Shown here piece after piece: positions 1-6,184 of a DNA stretch of 31,735 nt. The translations under genes and the position numbers were made by a program. Numbering within the stretch: the stretch's first letter is position 1; each line of letters opens with the position of its first letter. The stretch is taken from NCBI GenBank assembly GCA_002491195.1, contig DKVL01000011.1:73679-105413 (forward strand). The letters are read 5' to 3'. Under the pieces are notes generated by a model. That model saw only the letters and a program-made list of their open reading frames with translations, was not told the origin of the DNA and did not search any database. This DNA is from Lachnospiraceae bacterium UBA7179. GTDB taxonomy: Bacteria > Bacillota > Clostridia > Lachnospirales > Lachnospiraceae.

Positions 1-94
1 TGTTCTCCATGCTGTCAAGTCTGTCATTGATCGGCTGCAGTTGGTTATTCATCAATACCGCTATCGCCTGTAGGTCTTCATTTGTTAATGCCAT
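1..94 (-). CDS. Unknown small protein, 5' end only
   Basis: The first 31 codons of a minus-strand gene run off the window edge. The ATG at 92-94 follows a run of seven to eight G residues about six bases upstream, which acts as the ribosome binding site. The peptide begins MALTNEDLQAIAVLMNN and continues with alternating hydrophobic and polar residues, as in an amphipathic helix or short coiled coil. I do not recognise a function. Proteins with this kind of N-terminus are, from memory, common uncharacterised coiled-coil proteins in Lachnospiraceae, but that is a weak recollection. The gene lies just downstream of two tRNA genes on the same strand. Confidence 0.65.
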   Translation of the reverse strand, partial: MALTNEDLQAIAVLMNNQLQPINDRLDSMEN

Positions 95-119
95 TTGATA
101 CCCCCCCTGTTTAGTGATC

Positions 120-125
120 ACTATA
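120..125 (-). promoter_or_regulatory. Possible extended -10 promoter for the partial gene
   Basis: On the minus strand a TATAGT hexamer is preceded by TGG, an extended -10 (TGn) arrangement, about 26 bases upstream of the start codon. No good -35 box is visible. It lies between tRNA-Val and the partial gene, so it could give that gene its own transcript. Confidence 0.35.
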
Positions 126-151
126 CCACAGTTATTTTCCAACTAAAAAAA

Positions 152-225
152 TGGAAGCAAGGGGGCTCGAACCCCTGACCTCTCGCGTGTGAGGCGAACG
201 CTCATCCCGGCTGAGCTATGCTTCC
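152..225 (-). tRNA. tRNA-Val (anticodon CAC)
   Basis: A complete cloverleaf can be folded. The acceptor stem is GGAAGCA with TGCTTCC and discriminator A. The D stem is GCTC/GAGC. The anticodon stem TTCGC/GCGAG carries the loop CTCACAC, which puts CAC at positions 34-36 and reads the valine codon GUG. The T arm has the usual TTCGAGC loop. CCA is not encoded; a T run follows directly. The gene lies about 20 bases downstream of tRNA-Ala and probably shares its promoter. Confidence 0.96.
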
Positions 226-247
226 ATTACATGTGCACAGGCACAAA

Positions 248-320
248 TGGAGATAGCGAGACTCGAACTCGTGACCTATACGTTGCGAACGTATCGCTCT
301 CCCAGCTGAGCTATATCCCC
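248..320 (-). tRNA. tRNA-Ala (anticodon CGC)
   Basis: The acceptor stem GGGGATA/TATCTCC contains the G3:U70 wobble pair that is the main alanine identity element, with discriminator A. The anticodon stem ATACG/CGTAT closes the loop TTCGCAA, giving anticodon CGC, which reads GCG. The D arm and T arm are normal and CCA is not encoded. A strong promoter lies a few bases upstream, so the leader is very short. Confidence 0.96.
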
Positions 321-329
321 ATAGATAAT

Positions 330-357
330 ATTATAACATAGCTCACGCAGAATGCAA
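330..357 (-). promoter_or_regulatory. Sigma-A promoter of the tRNA-Ala/tRNA-Val pair
   Basis: On the minus strand, TTGCAT (352-357) and a perfect TATAAT (330-335) are separated by 16 bases. Transcription would start around 323, about three bases before the mature tRNA-Ala 5' end. Confidence 0.75.
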
Positions 358-398
358 GTAAAAAATATAAATTATAACTGTATTTTTCTCTGTGCTTG

Positions 399-407
399 TG
401 GTATACT
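399..407 (+). promoter_or_regulatory. Possible extended -10 promoter for the DUF1622 gene
   Basis: TGGTATACT is a TGn-extended -10 element about 70 bases upstream of the membrane-protein start at 479. A convincing -35 is not visible in the AT-rich stretch before it. The rest of the 321-478 gap holds only this element and the divergent tRNA promoter. Confidence 0.45.
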
Positions 408-478
408 TTTAATCATAGAAAATAATAACAAACTGATATCCAAAATATTCTGAATACAACACACAGGAGGATTGCTTT

Positions 479-832
479 ATGCACTCAATTATAAATATTC
501 TGGAATTAATATTGACCAATATAGTTGAGATCTGCACAATTCTTCTTGAACTTTTCGGTGTTGTTATTCTAGTCTTTACAGCCATAAAATGTTTTTTATA
601 CTGGATAAAACATGATACCCGCATCAGGCTGGAGCTTGCACAGGGCATCGCCTTATCGCTTGAGTTCAAGATGGGCAGTGAGGTTCTACGTACTGTCATT
701 GTTCGCGAATGGGGTGAACTGGGCATTCTGGGTGTGATCATCCTGCTGCGCAGCATCCTCACTTTCCTGATCCACTGGGAGATCAAGCATGAGGAGAAAG
801 CTCTGGCGCTGGATAAGAAAAAGAAAGAATAA
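479..832 (+). CDS. DUF1622 family membrane protein
   Basis: This 117-residue protein has a hydrophobic N-terminal segment at about residues 5-40 and a second at about 85-103, joined by a conserved-looking core with RLELAQGIALSLEFKMGSE and RTVIVREWGELG. It ends in a lysine-rich tail. This matches my recollection of the DUF1622 family of small integral membrane proteins, whose function is unknown. AGGAGG sits nine bases before the ATG. It is followed after 34 bases by the HExxH protein on the same strand, so the two are probably co-transcribed. It is complete, and its length is typical for the family. Confidence 0.8.
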   Translation: MHSIINILELILTNIVEICTILLELFGVVILVFTAIKCFLYWIKHDTRIRLELAQGIALSLEFKMGSEVLRTVIVREWGELGILGVIILLRSILTFLIHWEIKHEEKALALDKKKKE

Positions 833-866
833 AAAGGAAATATTAATCTAAAAGGAGGTCTGCCAT

Positions 867-1406
867 ATGACAATCGGCAACATTTCGGGATTCTATCCCA
901 ATTATTCCCCATATGCAAATACGACCAGTCCGTCTGCCAGATCAGCGCAGAACAGCATCAACCCAGATGCAGTGAACCCGTCTGAAAAAAACGACGAACA
1001 TAGTATTGATCCTGATAAGGTCAAAAAACCAGGAAAGCGTTCATCACCAGAGGACTGTGAAACTTGCGCCAACCGTAAATATCAGGATGGTTCCGACGAG
1101 GGTAATGTCTCCTTCAAGACAGCATCCCATATCTCACCAGAATCAGCAGGCGCAAGAGTACGCGCTCACGAAGGAGAGCATGTATCCAACGCATACAAAA
1201 AGGCAGCACAAAAAGACGGCAAGGTTCTAAATGCCTCTGTGTCTATTCACACATCGGTCTGCCCTGAATGTGGTCGTACATATGTTTCTGGTGGTGTCAC
1301 GCACACGATGATCAAATATGCCAACGAAGAAAATCCATATATTAAAAATCAAAAAGAACTTGATGCCGCCAAATTCAAAGGTGCTAATATTGACTACGCA
1401 GCTTGA
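867..1406 (+). CDS. Putative HExxH metalloprotease with two CxxC pairs
   Basis: This 179-residue soluble protein starts at an ATG with an AAAGGAGG binding site. Residues 1-60 are polar and low in complexity, rich in Asn, Ser and Pro. CETC (64-67) and CPEC (132-135) could form a split zinc ribbon. HEGEH at 101-105 fits the zinc-metalloprotease signature HExxH, with the local context VRAHEGEH resembling SprA-like proteins (PF12118 type). There is no signal peptide. It lies directly downstream of the DUF1622 gene and ends at a strong terminator. Protease activity is inferred from the motif alone; a non-catalytic metal-binding role is possible. The family assignment is from memory and tentative. 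Confidence 0.65.
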   Translation: MTIGNISGFYPNYSPYANTTSPSARSAQNSINPDAVNPSEKNDEHSIDPDKVKKPGKRSSPEDCETCANRKYQDGSDEGNVSFKTASHISPESAGARVRAHEGEHVSNAYKKAAQKDGKVLNASVSIHTSVCPECGRTYVSGGVTHTMIKYANEENPYIKNQKELDAAKFKGANIDYAA

Positions 1407-1414
1407 CAAATATG

Positions 1415-1463
1415 GGAAAAAGTGAGAGCCAGGGGAATAAATCCCCCGGCTCTCACTTTTTCC
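1415..1463 (+). terminator. Bidirectional terminator between convergent genes
   Basis: A long hairpin pairs GGAAAAAGTGAGAGCC (1415-1430) with its exact complement at 1448-1463, with an inner GGGG/CCCC stem. A and T runs lie within the arms, so it can stop transcription in both directions: from the HExxH gene on the plus strand and from the BlaI-like gene on the minus strand. Confidence 0.88.
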
Positions 1464-1479
1464 TATGATATCAAACTTG

Positions 1480-1848
1480 TCAATCCTGATCTTGATCTTC
1501 CTCAATCAATGTTACAAGTTCCTCAATATCATTTTCGCTTTGTTTCTTTCTCTTTAAGAAAGCTGCCACAAAATTAGGCTGAGAATCATCACTATCCTTT
1601 TTCTTGATGTACCGCTCTCCCTGTTGCCTTATATATTCCGCCTGGTTGATTTTCGATGTAACCACAGCACCCTTATTCTGGAAAATATCATTTGCGCAAA
1701 ACTTACGCAACACTGTATATGTCGTCGACTTCTTCCATCCCAACCGTTGGGATGCCAGTTTCACAAGTTCTCCGCTTCCAAGTGGCTCCTTCTCCCATAT
1801 GATCTCCGCCAGAAAATACTCTGCATCTGTCATAATGTACGTATCCAC
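1480..1848 (-). CDS. BlaI/MecI/CopY family transcriptional repressor
   Basis: This 122-residue protein has the winged-helix signature of the BlaI/MecI family near its N-terminus: TDAEYFLAEIIWEKEPLG, then GWKKSTTYTVLRKF in the recognition helix region, then a wing with AVVTSKI. The acidic C-terminal tail would be the dimerisation part. The start is a GTG codon: AAGGAG lies ten bases before it, whereas the ATG five codons further in would be too far from that site. BlaI-type repressors usually sit beside a BlaR1-type sensor protease; none is present here, so it is an orphan regulator with unknown targets. It follows tsf on the same strand with no obvious terminator between them. Confidence 0.85.
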   Translation of the reverse strand: MDTYIMTDAEYFLAEIIWEKEPLGSGELVKLASQRLGWKKSTTYTVLRKFCANDIFQNKGAVVTSKINQAEYIRQQGERYIKKKDSDDSQPNFVAAFLKRKKQSENDIEELVTLIEEDQDQD

Positions 1849-1940
1849 TTGTGTTATTCTCCTTTATAGATAATATGAATCGTTCATGCTCCTTAATTTG
1901 CATATTGCTACGTATTTTCTCCCCTCCTTTGGGGGCATCT

Positions 1941-2879
1941 TTAGTTCATTCCAGCCTGTGCTGCAACCTCTGCTGCAAAGTCATCTACCTTCTTCTCGAT
2001 ACCTTCACCTGTCTCAAAACGAACAAACTTTCTGATCTTAATCTCTGTTCCATTCTCCTTGGAAACAGCATCCAGATACTGCTTAACAGTCTGCTTGCCA
2101 TCCTCAGCCTTTACATAAACCTGCTCGAGCAAACATACCTCCTTAAGTTCCTTGTTGAGGCGCCCTTCAATCGCGCCCTCAATCACTTTCTCCGGCTTAC
2201 CAGCCATCTTCGGGTCATTCTTAATCTGCTCTGCAATAATCTCCTTCTCGTGAGCCTTATACTCCTCTGAAACTTCAGCAGAAGTCACGTACTTCGGATA
2301 AAGCGCTGCAACCTGCATAGCTATATTATTCAGTGCTTCCTTCACTGCATCGTTCACTACAGAAGTCTCTGCATCCACAATCACGCCAATCTTGCCGCCG
2401 CCATGTGTATAAGTCACAACGCAGCCGTTCTCAGCTACAACCTTCTCAAATCTTCTGATGCTTAACTTCTCTCCAATCACAGCAATCTTCTCAACCAAAG
2501 CATCTTTAACGCTCTTCGATGTATCCTCGTTCCATGCCTCTGCAAGAAACGCATCAATATCTGCTGCTGATGTAGTAAGCGCCTGCTTAGCTACTGCTGT
2601 AACATAATTCTGGAACTGCTCGTTCTTTGCAACAAAGTCTGTCTCAGAGTTTACCTCTACGACAGCTGCCACCTGATCACCTTCTGTAAGCACCCTGCAG
2701 AGTCCCTCTGCAGCAATACGGTTCGCTTTATTCTCCGCCTTAGCCTGTCCTTTTTTTCTCAGATACTCAACAGCCTCGTCCATGTTTCCATCTGTCTCAT
2801 TCAGCGCCTTCTTGCAATCCATCATTCCAGCGCCAGTCATCTCTCTTAACTCTTTTACCATTGCTGCTGTAATAGCCAT
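1941..2879 (-). CDS. tsf: Translation elongation factor Ts
   Basis: EF-Ts exchanges GDP for GTP on EF-Tu in the cytoplasm. The 312-residue protein starts with the UBA-like domain MAITAAMVKELREMTGAGMM and contains the core motif SETDFVAKNEQF at about residue 78, which contacts EF-Tu. The dimerisation/core domains follow, and the C-terminal helix is typical of clostridial EF-Ts, slightly longer than the B. subtilis protein. AGGAGG lies ten bases before the ATG. It follows rpsB after an 81-base gap that includes only a weak hairpin, the usual rpsB-tsf operon arrangement. Confidence 0.98.
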   Translation of the reverse strand: MAITAAMVKELREMTGAGMMDCKKALNETDGNMDEAVEYLRKKGQAKAENKANRIAAEGLCRVLTEGDQVAAVVEVNSETDFVAKNEQFQNYVTAVAKQALTTSAADIDAFLAEAWNEDTSKSVKDALVEKIAVIGEKLSIRRFEKVVAENGCVVTYTHGGGKIGVIVDAETSVVNDAVKEALNNIAMQVAALYPKYVTSAEVSEEYKAHEKEIIAEQIKNDPKMAGKPEKVIEGAIEGRLNKELKEVCLLEQVYVKAEDGKQTVKQYLDAVSKENGTEIKIRKFVRFETGEGIEKKVDDFAAEVAAQAGMN

Positions 2880-2960
2880 CTTCTATATTCCTCCTGCTTC
2901 CTAATATCTTCTACATTCCTGTTTACTCCGTTTCGGTAACGGGTAAAAATCCATGCAAAA

Positions 2961-3695
2961 TTATTCTGCTACTTCCTCAACATCCTCTTCTGGCTCTGCA
3001 TCTGTCATGATCTCACCCTGATTTGCCTCGATCACAGCGTCTGCCATAGCAGATACAATCAGCTTAACAGCTCTGATCGCATCATCATTGCCCGGAATAA
3101 CGTAATCAAGTTCTTCTGGATCACAGTTTGTATCTGCAATACCGATCAGAGGAATACCAAGTGTATGAGCCTCCTGAACACAAATTCTCTCCTTCTTCGG
3201 ATCTACGACAAAAATGGCGTCAGGAATCTTCTTCATATTTTTGATACCGCCAAGATTCTTCTCTAATTTTTCCCATTCCTTCTTGAGCTTGATTACTTCT
3301 TTCTTTGGAAGAACATCAAATGTTCCGTCCTCTGACATTGTCTCAATCGCCCTTAATCTGTCTACTCTGCTTCTGATTGTCTTAAAGTTGGTAAGCATAC
3401 CGCCCAGCCATCTCTCATTCACATAGAACATACCACAACGCTCTGCCTCTGTGCGGACAGCATCCTGCGCCTGTTTTTTCGTACCAACAAAAAGAATCGT
3501 GCCGCCCTGTGCTGCAATATCAGCCACAGCTCTGTAAGCCTCATCAACCTTGCCCACTGATTTCTGCAGATCAATAATATAAATACCGTTTCTCTCTGTA
3601 AAGATATAGGGAGCCATCTTAGGGTTCCATCTTCTTGTCTGATGTCCAAAATGAACACCGGCCTCTAACAACTGCTTCATTGAAATAACACTCAT
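2961..3695 (-). CDS. rpsB: 30S ribosomal protein S2
   Basis: S2 is a small-subunit protein that joins late in 30S assembly. The start MSVISMKQLLEAGVHFGHQT and the internal RWNPKM, YIIDLQKSV and FVGTKKQAQ segments are diagnostic, and the length of 244 residues is normal with an acidic C-terminal tail. GGAGG lies six bases before the ATG. It is the first gene of an rpsB-tsf operon that directly follows the fla/che locus, as in B. subtilis. A 176-base leader separates it from the terminator of the preceding operon; many bacteria autoregulate rpsB through such leaders. Confidence 0.98.
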   Translation of the reverse strand: MSVISMKQLLEAGVHFGHQTRRWNPKMAPYIFTERNGIYIIDLQKSVGKVDEAYRAVADIAAQGGTILFVGTKKQAQDAVRTEAERCGMFYVNERWLGGMLTNFKTIRSRVDRLRAIETMSEDGTFDVLPKKEVIKLKKEWEKLEKNLGGIKNMKKIPDAIFVVDPKKERICVQEAHTLGIPLIGIADTNCDPEELDYVIPGNDDAIRAVKLIVSAMADAVIEANQGEIMTDAEPEEDVEEVAE

Positions 3696-3871
3696 GTCTT
3701 ACCTCCATTTTCTGCGGAATCACCGCGCTACCGCCTGCTTCATCTTTGCGGGCTACTATCCTGTATACAAGCATGGACCGCAAATCTGCAGACGTGAATA
3801 CTATATAAATTATTAATGCTGCTATCACGGCTGCAATACCCGAATACAGCCATAACATTAATAATATATCA
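3696..3871 (-). other. rpsB leader with an open, membrane-helix-like frame
   Basis: This 176-base stretch lies between the upstream terminator and rpsB. It must hold the rpsB promoter, but only weak matches to -35/-10 boxes are visible. One frame stays open from 3891 (TTG) or 3858 (ATG) through the leader and into rpsB. It encodes a hydrophobic segment (LYSGIAAVIAALIIYIVF) followed by a basic stretch, then runs out of frame through the rpsB start. No good ribosome binding site serves the ATG. It may be a chance frame, a decayed gene or a structured leader. Confidence 0.4.
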
Positions 3872-3872
3872 T

Positions 3873-3902
3873 AAAAAGACCTCCTGTGCAAGAGGTCTTT
3901 TT
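3873..3902 (-). terminator. Terminator at the end of the fla/che operon
   Basis: An 11-base-pair stem (3873-3883 with 3892-3902) with an eight-base loop has a U-run on each side. On the minus strand it lies ten bases after the stop of the LysM-like-domain gene and separates the flagellar transcription unit from rpsB-tsf. Confidence 0.9.
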
Positions 3903-3913
3903 TATTAAAACAA

Positions 3914-4561
3914 CTATTTTGTTATTTTCTCGGCAATCTCCTGCCAGCTGTCTGTCGCATTAATCGTCTTCGTACCTGTGCTAAGTCGCTTGTCATAACC
4001 ATGCTGCATTAAAAAGGCATCATATTCAGATGCATTCTCAATCAATCCCGCATTGTACAATTTTCTTGCGACAGTTCCTGAATCGTCTCCCGATGCGATC
4101 ACAATCTCTACAACATCACCCGATACAACTGCTCCCTCACCTGAGGATGCCTCACCAATTTCTGATGCTGTCTCCGAACCGCCAGCGTCTGAAGCCTCCG
4201 CCCCAACATCGCTGCTGTCCGAAGTTCCTGCTGATGACTGCTCCCCTGATTCTGTTCCTGACTCTGTCATACTTGCCTGCTCTGATTCCTTTGCCTCATC
4301 CAGTACGGAGTTAATCTCCGATTCAATCTCTTCGTCCCGCACGATCGCCTGTTCTGTAAACTCATCCGCAGACACATCCTCTGACATATTCTCGTCAGAA
4401 CTTTCTACTTCACCGACCAGTCTGCTCTCCTCTCCAAGGCCATATTCTCTCAGCACTGCAACCCTTGCGTCCGCCACCGCATTCCTGTTGTAAGCCCCCA
4501 TAATTGCTGCAGTAATAATAACGCCAATTCCAAGACCTCTGATCATATACTTAAACTTCAT
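3914..4561 (-). CDS. Membrane-anchored protein with MltG/YceG-type LysM-like domain
   Basis: This 215-residue protein has an N-terminal membrane anchor (about residues 7-24), a long acidic Ser/Glu/Ala linker (about 60-145) and a C-terminal domain from about 150. That domain reads VEIVIASGDDSGTVARKLYNAGLIENASEYDAFLMQHGYDKRL in two consecutive parts, resembling the LysM-like module of the MltG/YceG lytic transglycosylases. The MltG catalytic domain is missing, so it probably binds or senses cell wall rather than cutting it. Its ATG directly abuts the TAA of the upstream SwrB-like gene, with AGGGGG eight bases before, so the two are tightly coupled. It is the last gene before the operon terminator. 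Confidence 0.75.
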   Translation of the reverse strand: MKFKYMIRGLGIGVIITAAIMGAYNRNAVADARVAVLREYGLGEESRLVGEVESSDENMSEDVSADEFTEQAIVRDEEIESEINSVLDEAKESEQASMTESGTESGEQSSAGTSDSSDVGAEASDAGGSETASEIGEASSGEGAVVSGDVVEIVIASGDDSGTVARKLYNAGLIENASEYDAFLMQHGYDKRLSTGTKTINATDSWQEIAEKITK

Positions 4562-5707
4562 TTATACAGCCCCCTTGAACAGATTGATGACCAACTTTAC
4601 CTCTCCGACTCCAAGTCCAAGCTCCTTTGCAATATCCACATTAGAATAGCCCTCCTTGTGGAGCCGTAAGATTCTATCATTGTTGTTTTCATTTAAGTCA
4701 TCAGCCGACGATTGCGCTGCATACTCTTCCGGCTGCTTCATCGCGCTCACTGTATTTTCCAGCGCAAAAGACTGCGCTTCCTTCTTAACAGGCCGCTCAA
4801 TGTGCGGCGCCTGCTCTGCAAATGAATATACCTCAACTTGTCTGATATCAGTTGGTTTTACATCGACCACTTTCATATCTTCCGGGCGTGAGCCAAGTGT
4901 CTGCAAATCAACCGCGCTGACAGGATTGACACTGGTGCTGCTCTCAGGAACTGGCTGCATGTCATTTGAAGTAACAATATCTGCCGGGACGATCTCCACA
5001 CTCTTTACAACGAGGGGACGCAGTTCTGCCGGTTGGTCCGCCTGCGACTTGTTCCCTGCATTCAATGCCCACGATGTCATATCCAGAGCACGTGCGTCCA
5101 CCTGCCGGTGCATTGTCATTTCCTGCTGCATTGGCAAAATCAGTCTTGCCATCTGCCGACGCGCATATTCCTTCTCCTGTGCTTCTTTGTCAAGAGGAAC
5201 AGATTCCATAAATCTACTTTTCTTAGCTTCCTCCTGCTTCTCGCGTTCCTTTGCCTCAGCCTCCTCCTTCGCTTTGGCCGCAAGCGCAAGCGCAGCGGCA
5301 TTGGCTGCTTCCTCTGCCTCTTTTGCAGTCTTGTCCACATGTTTGACTGTTTCCTTCAGATTGTTATGTTTATCATTCAACATATCGTAAAGAAACATCA
5401 CTTCCTGATGAGATTTGTTGATATCCGCAAGCACAGTCTCCGAATATTCATTGATTGCCATAATCTTTTCATTGGAAATGCGCTCTGAAGCACGTTCTGT
5501 CTTTTCCACTGCATACTCCAATGTCTCGTCCACAACCTCCGCAACACGCTCTTTGGCATCCCGCATCTCTTTGTCAATCACACTTCGTATAAGTTCTGGA
5601 TCAACCTGCTGCACACCCTCATCTTCCTTTGTCTTCTCCTTGATTAAAAAACTTCCAGCAAAAGCACCGACTCCAAATACCAACAGCGCTACCTCTAACC
5701 AATTCAT
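4562..5707 (-). CDS. SwrB-like membrane/coiled-coil/HTH protein (DUF6115 type)
   Basis: This 381-residue protein has one N-terminal membrane helix (about 3-21), then a long charged helical region (about 25-165) rich in Glu, Lys and Ala that should form a coiled coil, a variable middle, and a C-terminal helix-turn-helix-like segment (RILRLHKEGYSNVDIAKELG, then LGVGEVKLVINL). B. subtilis SwrB sits at the same place, between sigD and rpsB. It is also a membrane-anchored protein with a helical cytoplasmic part, and it promotes activation of the flagellar export apparatus. SwrB is much shorter (about 170 residues). I recall the C-terminal region as DUF6115. The SwrB-like role is inferred from position and architecture, not from sequence identity. 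Confidence 0.7.
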   Translation of the reverse strand: MNWLEVALLVFGVGAFAGSFLIKEKTKEDEGVQQVDPELIRSVIDKEMRDAKERVAEVVDETLEYAVEKTERASERISNEKIMAINEYSETVLADINKSHQEVMFLYDMLNDKHNNLKETVKHVDKTAKEAEEAANAAALALAAKAKEEAEAKEREKQEEAKKSRFMESVPLDKEAQEKEYARRQMARLILPMQQEMTMHRQVDARALDMTSWALNAGNKSQADQPAELRPLVVKSVEIVPADIVTSNDMQPVPESSTSVNPVSAVDLQTLGSRPEDMKVVDVKPTDIRQVEVYSFAEQAPHIERPVKKEAQSFALENTVSAMKQPEEYAAQSSADDLNENNNDRILRLHKEGYSNVDIAKELGLGVGEVKLVINLFKGAV

Positions 5708-5786
5708 CTGCTACCTAACCTCTCTATTTTTCCATTATGTAATCTCCAGAAACAGCTATAAAGGAACCTGGCAAAAACGTACATCC

Positions 5787-6098
5787 CTATATTTTCATGT
5801 CGAATCCACCTGCGGACTTTGCCACAACCTTACCGTCCCCCTTCGGCTTTTTCCTTCGTTTTCCTCCATCACCGGAATACGCATTATGTCCTTTTTCTTT
5901 GGCATCAAAACGTTCCTCTTTCAACAAGGCTTCATCAGCATGAACGACCTGCTTTGCCTGCAGCTGCTGTTTTTTCTCCTCCTGCACTTGTATATTGCCC
6001 TGATCTACCATTCCTTTCTCTACCTGTTTCAGCTGATTATGCAGAACATTGTCCGTCTGCTGGATACTACCATTGAGTAATATCGGACTGATCGCCAT
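5787..6098 (-). CDS. Unknown fla/che operon protein, 103 residues
   Basis: This is a small soluble protein with an AAGGAGGGGG binding site before its ATG. It starts MAISPILLNGSIQQTDNVLH, continues with a Gln/Lys/Glu-rich helical stretch, then has an RFDAKEKGHNAYSGDGG segment and a strongly basic tail (KRRKKPKGDGK). I do not recognise a named family. From memory, similar short proteins with a FDA(R/K)E-type motif occur in flagellar operons of other Clostridia. It lies between the FapA-like gene and the SwrB-like gene, all on one strand. The absence of membrane segments and the high charge suggest a protein-protein or RNA contact, but no function can be assigned. Confidence 0.75.
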   Translation of the reverse strand: MAISPILLNGSIQQTDNVLHNQLKQVEKGMVDQGNIQVQEEKKQQLQAKQVVHADEALLKEERFDAKEKGHNAYSGDGGKRRKKPKGDGKVVAKSAGGFDMKI

Positions 6099-6158
6099 AT
6101 TGAATCCCCCTCCTTAACCACTTCGCTATATTTTAATATATTTTTGCTAAAAAGGCAA

Positions 6159-6184
6159 TAGCCCCTACAAAATTGCAGAGGCTA
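6159..6184 (-). terminator. Weak terminator or attenuator overlapping the FapA-like gene's stop
   Basis: On the minus strand TAGCCTCTGC pairs with the complementary segment ending GGGGCTA, so the stop codon of the FapA-like gene lies inside the stem. A run of five T follows after a five-base gap (around 6149-6153), which is further than ideal. It could lower expression of the three downstream genes without stopping it. Confidence 0.45.

Noticed and set aside
1849..1940. Terminator after tsf
   Set aside because: A short C/G stem can be drawn but has only four or five pairs and no T run.
4656..5390. Plus-strand open frame of 244 codons opposite the SwrB-like gene
   Set aside because: It is a Ser/Ala/Cys-rich mirror of a coiled-coil coding region; the minus-strand gene has a binding site, operon context and domain logic.
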